Source: Neoechinorhynchus agilis (Eukaryota > Acanthocephala). Taken from it: 64,000 bases of DNA. The notes beneath the pieces were generated by a model, which worked only from the letters and a program-made list of their open reading frames with translations, searched no databases and was not told the DNA's origin. The DNA lies in NCBI GenBank assembly GCA_051530055.1, contig CM121341.1:1364001-1428000 (forward strand), given 5' to 3'. Positions within the stretch are counted from its first letter, which is position 1. Each line of letters starts with the position of its first letter. Positions 1-12,298 of the stretch are shown here, in pieces. A program made the position numbers and the translations under genes.

Positions 1-1749
1 CTGCTGAACGAAGTGGTGCCTATGACGTTTTGGCTGCTCTTACGAATATTTACAAGGAGAACATCAGCGACCAACTCGTTCATAGTCTCGTCGAATGCAC
101 AGGAAAGACGTTTGCGATTGATGGCGATATTAAATTACCAAGTTTACGAAACGGAGCTAGCAGCAATTCGGACGATATTGATATCGGTGGTGATCATGAA
201 AACGGTCTTCATTTAGACGATTCCGATATGGACGACGACGACGATGATGACGACGACGATGACGATGAAGATGATTCCAGCGATGATGACGAGTTTGAAC
301 TTTTTGAACGCGATTACGCTGATGAGCGATCAAGTGCTCTTGGAATGATATCCGATTTGGCTATTAATGCAGAACTAAAACTAGTCGGTCATTTTGATCG
401 CCTTTGGACTTTGGTTCATCGTCAGCTTGACCATCCGGAAGAGGATATACAAAACAGTGCAGCCCGATGTGCATGCTGTCTTCTCGTAATGTGCTATAAT
501 GTCGCTTCAAAAACTGTTAAAGAAGGAAAGCCATTGCCTGCCGGTGCTGTCAATGAACAAAGAATTGAAACGCTTCTAAAAAAGACCTACCAAGAACTTG
601 AAGAAAAGGTTCGAACTGCCAATCAACACTCATTTGCCTCCAGTGCTCTCAATGCAATTCAAATTTTGGTTGGTGGTTTCGATAAGTCATTTTTCTCGGT
701 TATTCCCGTCGATCACGTTGCAAACCTCATTGAAAGCGTTCTAATGCGTACATTGGAGATTTAGACAGGTTTCTGGGGTTTTTCTTCTAAAACGCATCTC
801 TTACAATTCATTAAAATTGTTCTGATTTTTCTGTAACGACCTGTGTAATCTCCTTAAGGTGGAATGCTTTAAAGATACAGCTGATCCTGAATCAGACGGG
901 GAGGAACCAGAATTGGACTCACTTGTGACCGAAGCAGCCGGCGATCTCCTTCCAACGTGCGCAAATGCTCTTAATCAAGACCAACACACATGTGAGACAT
1001 TTGAACGAGTCTTCACAAGTTGCATTGGTCATTTATTGAACCAGCTCAAGCAAGGCAATTCAACTCGTAAATCGTTCATCTTAGCTACTTTGGCCTGTAC
1101 TCTTAACAATCAGGACCGAATATTCATGGAGCCTCAGTTGGCCCTTGAGGTATTCGACACTTTCTTAAATGATAATCATGAAGAACTCGTCCAAAATTGC
1201 ATATACGGTATACGTGTGTTAGTTTCTAAGAAGCCGGAATTCTGTGCTCCGCATTTCTCTAACATTCTTAACAAACTACACGAGATTGTGAAGAATCGCG
1301 CGCCAATCGCTACACAAGGAGAATCAAAGAAATCATCACTAAGAGACAATTTATGCGGTTGTACGGGCCAAATATTGAACACAATCGCCCAATATTCGCC
1401 AAACGACGAAGCGTCCATGCGTGCCGTGTTCGAATTCGCAATAAGTATGTTGCCATTACGGAAGGATCTTGAGAATTATGGACCTCTGTATGAAGCTCTT
1501 ATTCAACCAGTCATTATTAAGGCGAGTTTTGCGGACACTGACGATTTGGTTGACCGGTTGGTTAGAATCGCTTTTAGTCTTATTGTAAAGGATGACGACT
1601 CGGATCTGTCACAAGAGGGGAAACTTGCTGTGATTAAATATTTAGTTTGGCAAACAGAATACAAAAAAGCGATTGTCTTAAAGGCTCTAGAAAACTATAG
1701 CGACGAGCAAAAGGTGATCTTGGAGTCGAAATTGCGACAGGAGCAGTAA
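1..1749 (+). CDS. IPO4: Importin-4 / Kap123-type karyopherin beta, C-terminal half
   Basis: Nuclear import receptor of the importin-beta family; family members carry ribosomal proteins and histones through the nuclear pore and release them on Ran-GTP. The frame is open from base 3, so the N-terminal half lies outside the window. Visible parts are a long Asp/Glu tract (about 229-300), a HEAT-like segment (305-735) and, after an intron, HEAT repeats to the stop at 1747-1749. The second exon has the family pattern 'SLRDNLCGCTGQIL' followed by 'LPLRKDLE', matching the C-terminus of importin-4 better than importin-5. The intron is about 120-127 bp. Two phase-consistent choices exist, 738-858 or 748-874, and I cannot choose between them. 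An AATAAA at 1824-1829 is a likely poly(A) signal. The acidic tract is unusually pure in Asp. Identity is inferred from remembered family motifs, not an alignment. Confidence 0.85.
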
Positions 1750-2403
1750 GACTAACGAATATGTGCGCGTTAGTCAGAAAAACACATTAACGGAATTAAG
1801 AAGACATTCGCACATCGGCAAAAAATAAACGAACAAATTTGAATCGGTTTTTTACTGCATGGAAAGATTGTCTTGAAGTGCACGACGGAGTGATCGTTTG
1901 ACTTGGGAACCCGGACCTTTTGGTTAGCCAAAATGCCGCCTGCGGTGTTGAGAACATCCCAGGTTCCAGTGTTAAACGAACACTCGTGTCGTCTGATTTT
2001 GACCTTGCGTCCTTACTTTTTGGTTTGAATCATTCATTTTAAATTTGATTCAATCGGTCGAAATATACAATTGTCTTGGGCGATCGCTTGAGTATGTGAC
2101 TTTTTTATCACGAACAAAAACCTCTATAGTGCGATAAAAAAATTTAAAACAACAAGCTAAAATTTCAAACGAGACGACAACGTGAATTTACCTTTAGGTT
2201 TTATCTGAACGATTTCTAACGGCTATAGATACACTTTGATTGTGTTATGGGGAATGTGACGACGACAGCGCGCAGGATTGGTACTCCCGCAACCGTCTCT
2301 CAAAAGGCAAAAGATGTTAGCACTTTTCTTGTATTTGCTTCTCAAAGCGAATTCGAACAAAGAGCTTTCCTTGGGCTTAAATCACTCCTTCTACTTCCAA
2401 TTA
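1750..2403. other. Intergenic, no gene recognised
   Basis: Contains the importin-4 3' end and poly(A) signal, then about 550 bp without a recognisable gene. A short open frame from ATG 1934 (32 codons) and another from 2247 (66 codons, running into the LINE fragment) show no family motif. Either could be an isolated exon, but nothing supports it. Confidence 0.5.
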
Positions 2404-2835
2404 AGGATAGTTTGTCTGGACGCCTCATCTTCCACGTTCATCACTAAAATCTCGCATTTCGCAGCGTTCAATTTAATGCCAAATTTCGCCGTCTCCTACA
2501 CGAGTGTCTCCAAATCGTGCAGTACAACAGAGGGGTTATCTCCGAGCGCGGCATCGTCCAAGTACCAGCCGTTAAAGCTGGACTGGAGTGAGTGCGCGAC
2601 GGGATTGACTGCAAGTAAGAATTCTATTGCGCCCAAAGGATCCCTTGTTGAACTCCGCTTTCTGACAACAAAACGTGGTTGTTGAGGGAGTTGGAGTCCG
2701 ATTTGTAACTACTCTGAGCAAATCTGCTCGGTAAACTGTGTTGAATGCATTTTTGAAATAGCATTTCAAGACCACACATGGCTTTGAGTTTTCGGTGATG
2801 AGCGTGCAGAGTGAATGAACAATCGCCTCTGCGCC
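2404..2835 (-). mobile_element. R2/NeSL-like LINE fragment (reverse transcriptase part)
   Basis: The minus-strand translation gives part of an RT domain (VLKCYFKNAFN followed by a degenerate palm). It is a near-identical direct repeat of the segment starting at 4567, so the same fragment was duplicated or inserted twice within 2.2 kb. An extra ~25 bp lies near 2440 compared with the 4.6-kb copy. Short, frame-broken and non-functional. Confidence 0.75.
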
Positions 2836-2955
2836 TCAGTCGTCTTTTAAACTTTTATTTCGTTTCCAAGCTCACGCGCAATTGATGCATACACGTTCGA
2901 TTATTTTGCAAATTCACAAACATTATTTTCTGAACCACTTAGAGCATTGTAAAAA

Positions 2956-3446
2956 GCGTGCAAATGCATCTCCAAGGGACTGGGCAGCGTCACCTACTAA
3001 AATAAATTTGAATATTTTTATTTCAGATATCGATTTTATGCCCACGATGTTTTTGTGCCATTTTCCGAAATATCGAGGTTATTATTATGATATGGGACAA
3101 AAACATTTTTCAAAAAATGTAAGATCATTATTGCTACGTAGCTTCATTGACATTCAGAAAAAAATCCATTATAATGGTTTTTTAATTTTATGGAAAAAAA
3201 TCGCAATCCATAGTTTGCGCTAACAAATATTCTCTCGATGTCCTTATTAGTAATTCCTAACAGAACGAGCTACGTAGATTACATTGAAAGACGAGGTTAT
3301 TGATTGGCTTAAAAGAGCTCCTTACACGAGTCTTCGTACTCAAATTTGACATTTAACGTTTATGTTTTATAAATTTATATTTGCAAGAGTTGATAAACGA
3401 AAATAAGAATATAAGTTTCAAACAAAATAGATCGTATAATTTATTA
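2956..3446. repeat. Dispersed ~490-bp repeat, copy A (inverted copy at 54580-55072)
   Basis: AT-rich, non-coding. The reverse complement of nearly the whole stretch recurs at 54580-55072 with only a few differences seen by eye. The distal copy abuts the perfect inverted repeat at 54286-54578, so this may be body sequence of the same non-autonomous element. Confidence 0.75.
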
Positions 3447-3559
3447 TCAGCAGGCCTGCGTGGTTCATGGTTTTTTCTTCAAAAACAGAGAAATAAAAAG
3501 TGTTTTTGCAATCCCATCACCTTTGAGCAATATAAAATCTTACAAAAGCTACGAATCTA

Positions 3560-4440
3560 ATTCTGATGAACGTATCACAAGAAATGAGATTGAGCGAATA
3601 TTCGCAATTTTCTTACATTTATGCTCCGCAAGCAGGCCTTACGCAGCAAGAAAAAGTCCAGTTTTTGGAAGATATGTATGATGTGATGAACGAAATCAAG
3701 GAGAAACGATGTGTAGTATGTGGAGATTTCAACGGTCATGTCGGAGCGGAAAATTCGAGCTGGAGGCTGGTGCATGGTGGGATAGGCTTTGGAAACAGTA
3801 ATGCAGAGGGCGAAAGTATTATGGACTTTGCGTTGGCAAAAAATCTCGGAATAGCAGACACCTACTTCAAGAAATTGGAACGACAACTGGTGACCTACAA
3901 CAGCGGTGGAAGGCGGATAAAGATCGACGACATCCTTTGTCCAGAAGAGAAATGGAGAGAAGTGTGGACCGTCAAAGCTATACCCAGCGAAACTTGAGCT
4001 TCCGAACATCGATTATTGTACATAGGACTAGAGATCAAGAATATCAGGCCGCCCAATTACAGGATTCCTCCAAAATCAAATGGCGGCGACTGGATCAACC
4101 TCTGTATCGCGAGAAATTCAGGGAAGAGATTGTCAACAGTCTAAATCCTGAGATCAATGACGCGGATAGATGGTGAGCCGAGTCGGCGGGGTTAATTTGG
4201 TAGAGCAGGCAGGGAAATTCTCGGGTTGACCACGGGTAGAAAAGGAAAGAAACAAGAGACACGGTGGTGGAACGATGAGGTTCAAAGGGCGATCCCCGAT
4301 AAAAAGAGAGCAAAGAAGGAAATGGATACAGATCGATCCGTGGCAAATAAGCAGCTATATAATAAAGCCAAAAACGAAGCTAAGAAAGCTGTGGCTATAG
4401 CGAAGCGAGGAACAGAACCTTTTTGGGAGAATAATTCATC
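3560..4440 (+). mobile_element. RTE-like LINE fragment, apurinic endonuclease region
   Basis: Open frame 3566-3997 reads YAPQAG...CVVCGDFNGHVG...KIDDIL, the C-terminal half of an APE-type endonuclease as in RTE-clade LINEs ('craniofacial development protein 2-like' proteins). The GDFN and related motifs bear the catalytic Asp/Asn residues. After the stop the homology continues in other frames to about 4430, where the element is cut off by an R2-like LINE in opposite orientation. A different subfamily from the RTE copies at 5.1-8.2 and 55.5-58.9 kb. Confidence 0.8.
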
Positions 4441-5095
4441 AACTCGTTCGGTGGAAGATTGGCAATCTCTGCTTCGACATTATAACCAAAAATGCAGCTT
4501 TCTAGAATACTCAATCGGTTTAGAGTGATCAATTCAATCCCTGGGGCCAGGTGCTGAAAATCTTTCAGGATAGTTTGTCTGGACGCCTCATCTTCCACGT
4601 CAGCGTTCAATTTAATGCCAAATTTCGCCGTCTCCTACACGAGTGTCTCCAAATCGTGCAGTACAACAGAGGGGTTATCTCCGAGCGCGGCATCGTCCAA
4701 GTACCAGCCGTTAAAGCTGGACTGGAGTGAGTGCGCGACGGGATTGACTGCAAGTAAGAATTCTATTGCGCCCAAAGGATCCCTTGTTGAACTCCGCTTT
4801 CTGACAACAAAACGTGGTTGTTGAGGGAGTTGGAGTCCGATTTGTAACTACTCTGAGCAAATCTGCTCGGTAAACTGTGTTGAATGCATTTTTGAAATAG
4901 CATTTCAAGACCACGCATGGCTTTGAGTTTTCGGTGATGAGCGTGCAGAGTGAATGAACAATCGCCTCAAGCAGCATCCCAACTTTTTCTGCGATCCTTT
5001 TATTTAAAATTTTTGATGTTAAACTGCGCAGGGTTGTTCCAATTGCAATGTAACGAATCCCACCTTCCTTTTTCGCGAGGGCACACAAAGATGCG
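4432..5095 (-). mobile_element. R2/NeSL-like LINE fragment (RT, thumb side included)
   Basis: Minus-strand frames give LCALAKKEGGIRYIAIG and VLKCYFKNAFNTV (fingers/palm of RT) and, further downstream in the element, a segment LAPGIELITLNRL that matches the post-RT region of the copies at 47.2 and 51.9 kb. The part 4567-4970 is the same sequence as 2404-2835. Truncated at both ends. Confidence 0.8.
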
Positions 5096-5099
5096 CTGA

Positions 5100-8000
5100 A
5101 AAATTACTCAGAGATCCTTATCTTTGCGACCGCAGCTTCCAAATTTTTGATTTCAGTAACCACCGCATTTTATGCCAATCACAACGATTCGAGAGTTTAA
5201 TTATCTTTCATTTCTTCAATGTGCCCTCTGAGATGCAATCGCATCTTTGGTCGTCATTGGGCTTTGGCTGCTCGCCAATACTTACTGCTTGTAAGTTTTT
5301 AAATATTCGAGTTCGTGTGAAAAACCTCTGAATTATTCGCGTTGTGCGCTCGCTCTTTTATGAGAAAACGAAACTTTTTAGGTAAATACGTCACCAAAAT
5401 AATGTCATTTTTTGCCCAGAGACTACGATGATGTAACTTAGAGTTTTATTTCTAAATTCAAGGAAGTTTATCGAATGGGTCCTAATTTTGTAGATGGTCA
5501 TTGTATAGGAATTTTCGTCGTAAAAAACGATGAGCATCAACGTTTAAAGTTGGTGAGCGTAATCCCGGTTAAAGATTCCTTTATTATTCTGAAATATTTC
5601 GAAAGAGGAAACCTCGCCTCATCAGTCATCTAAAAAAGTTTGTATAACAGTTCTTTTTATTTGTTTGGCCTTTTCAGCTCGGGTTGAGAATATGTCCGCT
5701 CGTATTCCCTGCATTGTGTAGCGCTTTTAATTCATTTTCATCAGGTAACTGATAGCCAATTTTAAACTGATGCTCGAATTGTTACCTTCCGTTGTGTTGG
5801 TTGCCGAGATGTATGTAAAGCCTCTCAACATTCTTTTATTTTCTTATTAGTTCATCGAACATTTTTCAGCTTTTTCAGAGCACTTTGCGTTTTTTGAACA
5901 AAACATTATTGATTATAACACATTCGCAACCAAGCCATCGGGGAAAATCGGTGCCGGTCCCAAGCCCGGACAAATGGGGAGGGTTGACGTCAGGAAGGGC
6001 ATCCGGCCTTAAAACCCTGTGCCAAAACTATCTATGCCAATGTCAAGTTCTTTAATTTCGAACGATCTGACAAGGGCATACCCCTTATGCGACGCGCAGA
6101 CTCGGCGCCCGGAGGATGCGAAAAATGAATTAGGGTTATCGGGTAAGCGACGGGCCTGGCTAAAGAAACGAGTAGTCATAAAAATAAGAATTGGTTTTAT
6201 GACAGGGAGAAGTCGAGAAGTGGTCGATTTGATGAGCAGAAGAAAATTTCAGATACTCGGGATAGAAGAACTACGATGGAAAATACGCAAGGCTAAAGAA
6301 GTTGGAGAAGGTTATAAACTAATTTATAGTGGCGGAACAAGTGGTAGAAATGGGGTCAGTATTGTAATCGCTAAAGACATAGTCGACGATGTAATGGAAG
6401 TGAAAAGAACAAGTGATCGAGTTATGGTGGTGAGGAGAAACGGGAGTGGTGAAATCACGACAGAAGTGGCTGCATACACCCCGCAGGTCGATTGCAGCGA
6501 GGAGGAGAAAGATGAATTTTGGCTGGATCTATCACGGACACGTGGGACCGAGAGATGGCTACGAGCGAATTCATGGAGGACACAGTGTAGGATCAAGGAA
6601 CGCCGAGGGTGTAAGACTGTTGGATTATACAACGGCGTTGGAGTTGCGTATTTAGAATACATACTTCAAAAAAGACCCACGGCACCTTTACACATACTCA
6701 AACGGTGGAAGATCAAATCAATTTTATTTTGTACCCGATAGCGAAGTGGGGCGAAGTCTGGAATGTCAAGATAATACTAGGAGAGGAGTGTGCGATGCAA
6801 CATAGATTACTCGTGGCCGACCTTAGGATTAGGGTAAAAGGCAAACATCAAGTAGCGTCGGTCCAGATAGCATTCCGATCGAACTGTGGCAATCCCTAGG
6901 AGTCTTCGGAATAAAGTTGCTCACGAGGCTATTTCAGAAGATAGACATGTAGGAAAAGATCCCATCGGAATGGTAGGGAAGCATATTGATACCGATCTTC
7001 AAAAGCAAAGGAGATGTTCTGCAGTGTAGGAGCTACCGGGGCATCAAACTCATGTCTCACACAATGAAACTGTGGGAACGAATGATCGATCACAGGATTA
7101 GAGAGGAGATCCGAATCAGCGAGGACCAACGAGGATTCATGCCCGACAGAAGCTCAATCGACGCAATATTCGTGCTGAGGCAGCTGTATGAGAGGTTCAG
7201 TGAGATGCAGTGCCCTTTGCACAGTGTGTTCGTCGATTTGCAAGGGACGTACGACACTGTCCCTCGAGATCTGGTGTGGGCATTCCTCAGGAAAAGGAAT
7301 TGTCCCGAACACTATGTCGCCGCGGCCACAGCTGAACGACCGACTATTTCCGAATCTCCGTGGGTCTGCAACATGGTTCGGCCCTTAGCCCATTCTTGTT
7401 CACGATCGTGATAGACGTCCTAGAAAATGCGGAAAGAGAAATGAACGCACCATGGACGATACTATTCGCGGACGATTTGATGCTCACAGCTAGGGATGTG
7501 GACACGCTCAAGAATTTGCTGAAGAGTTGGCGACAACGATTAGAGAGCAACGGATTGAGTGAGCAGGCGCAAAACGAAATATATGGGGCCGGGTAACCTC
7601 AATATGCAAGGAATTCAGATCGAAAAGATGAACACATTTAAATATTTGGATAGCCTGTTGAACATGCAATGTGAGCTCGCACCAGAGATCGGACAAAAAG
7701 TTCAATGCGGGTGGAATAACTGGAGGAAGACAACAGGCATCCTTTGCGATAAGCGTCTTTCGAACAAGCTCAAAGGGCGGGTGTACAAGGCAGTAGTGAG
7801 ACCCGCCATCCTCCACAGAGCGGAGAAGTGGGCTACGAAGAAGGAAGACGTTCAGCGATAAGCCGTCAACGAAATGCGGTTGCTGAGATGGTCCGTAGGA
7901 TTGACACGCAAGGATCGAGTGAACAATGAGGAGGTGCGATAGCTGTTTGCTGTCGATCCGACCGAGGAGGTAATCGCTAAGAGGCGGGTGCGATGGTACC

Positions 8001-8175
8001 TGCAAGGGACACAAGCAGATGAAGGCGCCTGGGTGAAGAGCGCACGGAGAATCGAGCTCGAGGGGAAAATGAAAAGAGGGAGGCCCAAGAAGAGGTGGGA
8101 GGACAATGTGAGCGGAGATTTCAAGACGTTGGGAATGGAGAAGAACAAAGACGAAAACCAACAATGCTGAAAAGA
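5100..8175 (+). mobile_element. RTE-like LINE, long copy with 5' region, internally deleted
   Basis: At 5990-6015 is the 'GTCAGGAAGGGCATCCGGC' 5' motif common in RTE LINEs. Endonuclease frames follow (6019-6741; ILGIEELRW, YSGGTSGRNGVSIV). RT frames 6986-7596 carry YRGIKLMSHTMKLWERMI, GFMPDRSSIDAIF and FADDLMLT (catalytic Asp pair present). The C-terminus at 7988-8170 ends RGRPKKRWED, typical of RTE proteins. Frames are broken several times. The reverse complement of 5100-6890 occurs at 57350-58880, so the repeat unit extends about 800 bp upstream of the usual start. Compared with that copy, roughly 0.5 kb is missing here near 6855, and about 235 bp is added at 5455-5690, which carries a hammerhead-like repeat. 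Confidence 0.85.
5553..5640 (-). repeat. Short repeat with hammerhead-like CTGATGA...GAAA core
   Basis: On the minus strand a GATGACTGATGAGG stretch is followed by a short GAGG/CCTC stem and CGAAA, then a tail with AATAATAAAGG and ACCGGGATTA. The same tail occurs at 8.5, 20.1 and 54.3-54.5 kb. Resembles the CUGANGA-stem II-GAAA half of a hammerhead ribozyme; stem I and a cleavage site are not evident. Confidence 0.45.
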
Positions 8176-8221
8176 ACGACTTCTCAAGCGAGAGAAAAGT
8201 TCAAAGAAATGTTATTGTTTT

Positions 8222-9660
8222 TTTGAAGCAGTAGAATCGTAAACAAATTCCATTCTCTCTATTTGTTGACTTGTAATTACTGTCGAAGGCTTTTAAAAAA
8301 CCAATTTTTTTTAGTAATTACAACTATTTTATCTAGGTCCAAATTTACAAAGCTCTAAACACTTCAAATTCTAGTTTAGTAACTTTTTGGTTGAAATCTA
8401 TTCTGGCAGTGAGTAACCATCAAAATTCAACATGTTCGCAACATCAAAGAATTGCCTTAGAACATCAAACAGTCATGGAGTATGGCAAATATTAAATAGT
8501 GGTGAACATAATCCCAGTTAAAGATTCCTTTATTTTTAGGAAATATTTCGAAAGAGGAAACCTCGCTTCATCTGCTAATGGTTTGCCTCTTAAAACGAGC
8601 TAAAAAGGCCAAAAAAATAAAAAGAACTATTACACAAACTTTTTTAGATGACTGATGAGACGAGGTTTCTTTTTTCGAAATATTTCCTAATAATAAAGGA
8701 AACGAGATTTCTCACATTCAAGCATTTTGCTTCTCTAATTTTTTTTAAAACATATCGTTTATTTTACTATTTCGTTTTTTATTCCTGTAAACATCCCGAC
8801 GTTGCCAGTATACTGGCAGCGTTTCTACCCTTAACCTAACCAAGTGCTTTGAAATCGTCCCCTCGATCTTAAATAGCCCTGCCGATCAGCCGCTTCTGCC
8901 TTTCCCTATCAATCGTGTCTCCTCTGTTCGTATACTTGGTTTCCACATTTTCAGAAAAATTTAAAGTCGGACAAGCACACATCAATTTCGTTGCACAAAG
9001 GGTCCACGAAGCTCTATCTGCTTAAACGCCCTGCTCTCCGAACTCCTGCCCTTAGAAGAACACCTTTCTCTAATCGTTCAAAAGCAATCAAAGCATCTTC
9101 ATTCTCTTCCCCCTCAATTTCTTCCCCACATTTCTCCTTTTACTCACACTTTCAATACTCGCGTCGCCCCAATATTTCCCATCCTTTAGTTCCTCGCACA
9201 AATCTTTACCTCAATTCTTTTTCCCCATTGCTCAATCCTCCAAATGCGGATTGATTCGGATCAAAGAACGGAAAACAACAACCCAACAACTTAATCAACC
9301 AAAATAAAATAAAGTACCAAAAACAATTATACAAACCATAGTCAACTTACCTAAGTTACAAGCTTCGGCGACTTAGTCTTCTTACTCTTACAAATAAAAC
9401 GTGTTTATGTGACAATTTACTTTTATTGCGTTGCCGTGAAATGAAAAGTACCAGTGATTTTGACAGAGGTAATTTTTCAGTTCAATGTCAAGTGATTGAA
9501 ACAACCAGAAGGGTGCGTTTCAAATTTGAAACATTCTCGAATTTATCTATGAAAATTGATTACAGGCTCAATCAAAAGAGCCAAACCGAAATTTTCGATT
9601 GGTTAGCTTCATTGTCGCTTTTTTGGAAGGCCCCTTTGAAAAGTACATAAAATAAAGATG
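8222..9660. repeat. Dispersed ~1.44-kb repeat, copy 1 (direct copy at 19765-21205)
   Basis: Nearly identical to 19765-21205, with about one to two differences per 100 bp seen by eye. It starts at GAAGCAGTAGAATCG and ends at GAGCATTATGTTT in both copies. It contains an inverted pair of hammerhead-like arms (8518-8577 and 8645-8705), a pyrimidine-rich stretch (9020-9240) with an 87-codon open frame, and AATAAA near its right end. A short AGAGAAAAGTTCAAAGAAATGTT sequence lies just left (about 8190) and again about 225 bp to the right (9880), so the repeat may have split a pre-existing sequence. Possibly the 3' part of a LINE or a non-autonomous element; family not certain. Confidence 0.75.
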
Positions 9661-10660
9661 AGCATTATGTTTACGGCGTGAACAAGATGACTTCTTGTTT
9701 GCCACTACCACAGCCATCTTCATAGAGCAAAATCAAAACACAAGAAAACCATCATACACTCCTCTGTAACGACGACTCCATTAATTTAAAAATTCATCCC
9801 GATTGCGCTAGAAACGCTGGGATGCCTCGGAAAGAAGCCGATTATTTCCTTTTCCCGACTGGGAAAGATGCTGAAATATGCCAGAGAAAAGTTCAAAGAA
9901 ATGTTGTTGAAGCAATGACCAATTGAAAAACCTTTTTGGAGCCAGCGCCGCACAACTCTTGACGTTTAGATTGCAACATTAATAACATTTATTTGTTGAT
10001 GCACAAGAAATAGGGCCATGTACCTTTGGGAGGCAATTGTTTGGATAGGAGGATACTTGTATTGTACCAGAAAGCAAAAAAGAAATTATAAAACCATTTT
10101 ATACTTTATTAATGTAAAGTCTAAGGCTGTTCCCAAAAAATTGGATTACGAATGCATGGGTCGAAATTTGCCACGCTCATTCTTAGTACATGAATGAAGG
10201 TGATCTTCTATTAGACTTAAACGTGAGTTGCGTTTCGTTCTCTTCAAAATGGAATGTGCTGTAAAAAGTATTTGTGTCGCTCTTCTGTATAATATTTAGT
10301 AAGGAAAACTCTGCGGCATCATTATGCCACGTCATTTCCTTACGATTTTTAGCAATTTCTACATTTGTTGTTTTGCTTGATAAAGACTTCCAAGAACCTT
10401 ACTGGACATATACATAAGAAAAGAAGTGAGCATTTATAAAACTATTCGTCATGTCTTTCATTTAAAAACTTTTTGTACGTTACGTAAGTACCTGAATATG
10501 CCTCCAAATCGGTGAAGCCTTCAGGCAAGTGTTAATTTCGCCTCAGCCATTGTTGACTTGGATATGACCGGAACGGGTTGTCTCTAAAGGCGAGCTAAGG
10601 ATATTAAGGCTCCACCCATCAGTTTATTATTCTTTCCGTCTTTCAACGATACCTTTATAT
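9661..10660. other. Intergenic, no gene recognised
   Basis: About 1 kb without a convincing open frame. Around 10015-10060 a few bases (ATGTACCTTTGGG) echo the start of the Jockey/CR1-like LINE 3' ends found at 11.7 and 22.2 kb. Otherwise nothing recognised. Confidence 0.5.
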
Positions 10661-11015
10661 ACTGAATGCCTTGATAAAATTTTCATCAAACAAACAAAAC
10701 GTTATCGACCCTAACACCACCGCAATTTCTACCACATTTTATTTCCCGTTTCACACGAGCACAACACTCGTAGTCCTAATTCATTTCATCCTCCTCTACC
10801 TACGCTCCTTTTTCCATACTGTCCAATCTTCTCGGATATCATTGTCCGAAATAAGCCTGAGGAAAGACCAAACCTCACAAACTCTCCTGCAAAGAATAAC
10901 CACCAATTCCCACCAGAACGAACCTTTCAACCCGACCGGACATTCCCACCCGCCCGGAATCGTAACCCACTCCAAAATCAATGGCCAGATTCATTGAACA
11001 AATCAGAACTCGAGT
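10660..11015 (+). mobile_element. Jockey/CR1-like LINE 3' fragment, forward
   Basis: The stretch around 10740-10860 is the reverse complement of the stretch around 11880-11995, so this is the same LINE in plus orientation. It stops at a 81-nt arm shared in reverse with 11016-11096, giving a head-to-head arrangement of two truncated copies. Frames are open for 108 codons, but this is only a C-terminal/3' segment. Confidence 0.6.
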
Positions 11016-11096
11016 CGGTCGGGTTGAAAGGTTCGTTCTGGTGGGAATTGGTGGTTATTGTTTGCAGGAGAGTTTGTGAGGTTTGGTCTTTCCTCA
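10858..11096. repeat. Inverted repeat, 81-nt arms, 77-nt spacer
   Basis: Left arm 10858-10938 and right arm 11016-11096 are reverse complements with one mismatch seen (CAAAGAATAACC versus CAAACAATAACC). Formed by two oppositely oriented fragments of the same LINE. Confidence 0.85.
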
Positions 11097-12110
11097 TAAT
11101 AACACGTCGATTGTTAAAAAAATACAAATAATAAGAGGACCCATGTCCCTTTGGGTCCTCATATGCATTCAAGTTCACAGTTGTTCCAAAAAAGCGTATC
11201 CTTTAGGATGGGAATATCCAGTCGAGGGAAGTCCGTTTGGGAGGTAATATCTGGTCGGAGGGATGTCTATTCGGGTGGGAACTATCCAGCCGGGGACGAT
11301 TCGTTCGAGTGAGTATGTCCGTTCGATAGAGAATATCCGGTTGGGTTGGAAGGTCCGTTGTGGTAGGAGTGGGAGTTTATTGCTTGCAACCCCGAAAAGG
11401 GAAAATGCGACAAGTTGTTGTTTGCCTCCAAGAACTTGAAAAATCGCCTTCGAGTATAATAATTTGTTACCTTCGTTAATTCTGATGTAATACGACGTTT
11501 TTAATACGTTTCCTTTAAATCCTCAATCCTCTGGTCCATCGACGCTTGTTAAGAAAGGCTTATTCGTCTCCCTTATTCAAAATCATGTAAATGAAAATTT
11601 ATCATTCGGTCTGTTCGAAATGAAAGAAAAAGAGCTGGAAGGAACATTCTAGTATATATATAATAACACGTTTATTGAAAATACAAAGATAGGTTAGGAT
11701 TACCCATGTACCTTTGGGCCCTCATCCGTTGATGTGGGAATATCCAGTCGAGGGAAGTCCGTTTGGGAGGTAATATCTGGTTGGAGGGATGTTTATTCGG
11801 GTTCGGGTTACAATGTGTCCGTTCGTTTGAAAATATTGCTTGCAGGAGCGCTTGTAAGGCTGGTCTTTCTTCAGAATCATTTCAGGTTCTGATATCCGAG
11901 AAGATTGGGCAGCATGGAAAAAGGAGCATAGATGTGAAACGAATTAGGATTACGAGTGTTGTGCTCGTGCGAAAAGGGAGCGATATGTGAAATAAATTGT
12001 GTTGGTAGCGTTGAGAGGCATTTTGATTGTTTAATGAAAATAGCCTCAAGGCATTCGGTGAGAGGGGGGAAGTCAGCTGTGCAAATGGAAAGTAGCTGGG
12101 GGACCGTTTT
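11016..12110 (-). mobile_element. Jockey/CR1-like LINE 3' part, reverse
   Basis: From 11165 onward it is almost identical to 21655-22580. On the minus strand it is the C-terminal coding and 3' region of a LINE ending in an A-rich tail with AATAAACGTGTTATTA (seen reversed near 11098 and 11660). Two nested 3' ends (about 11098 and 11655) imply that one copy inserted next to or into another. Confidence 0.65.
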
Positions 12111-12298
12111 TTGTTATTGATTGCTACTGTCTTCTAATCTTATATGAGAGCCTCGTTGGAAATATGAGGACTAAACGTGATGGCGGGCTTTGGCGAGTCT
12201 TCACCGATGTTTTCACAATATTTGTCCAATAAAGTTTTTAGGATTACAAAATCAACACATGACAAAACACGGCAAATTTAATAGCGATCAAAAACAAG

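Noticed and set aside
1934-2447. Small upstream exons of a host gene around 1934 and 2247
   Set aside because: Short frames without recognisable motifs, and the second runs into a LINE fragment; not enough support.
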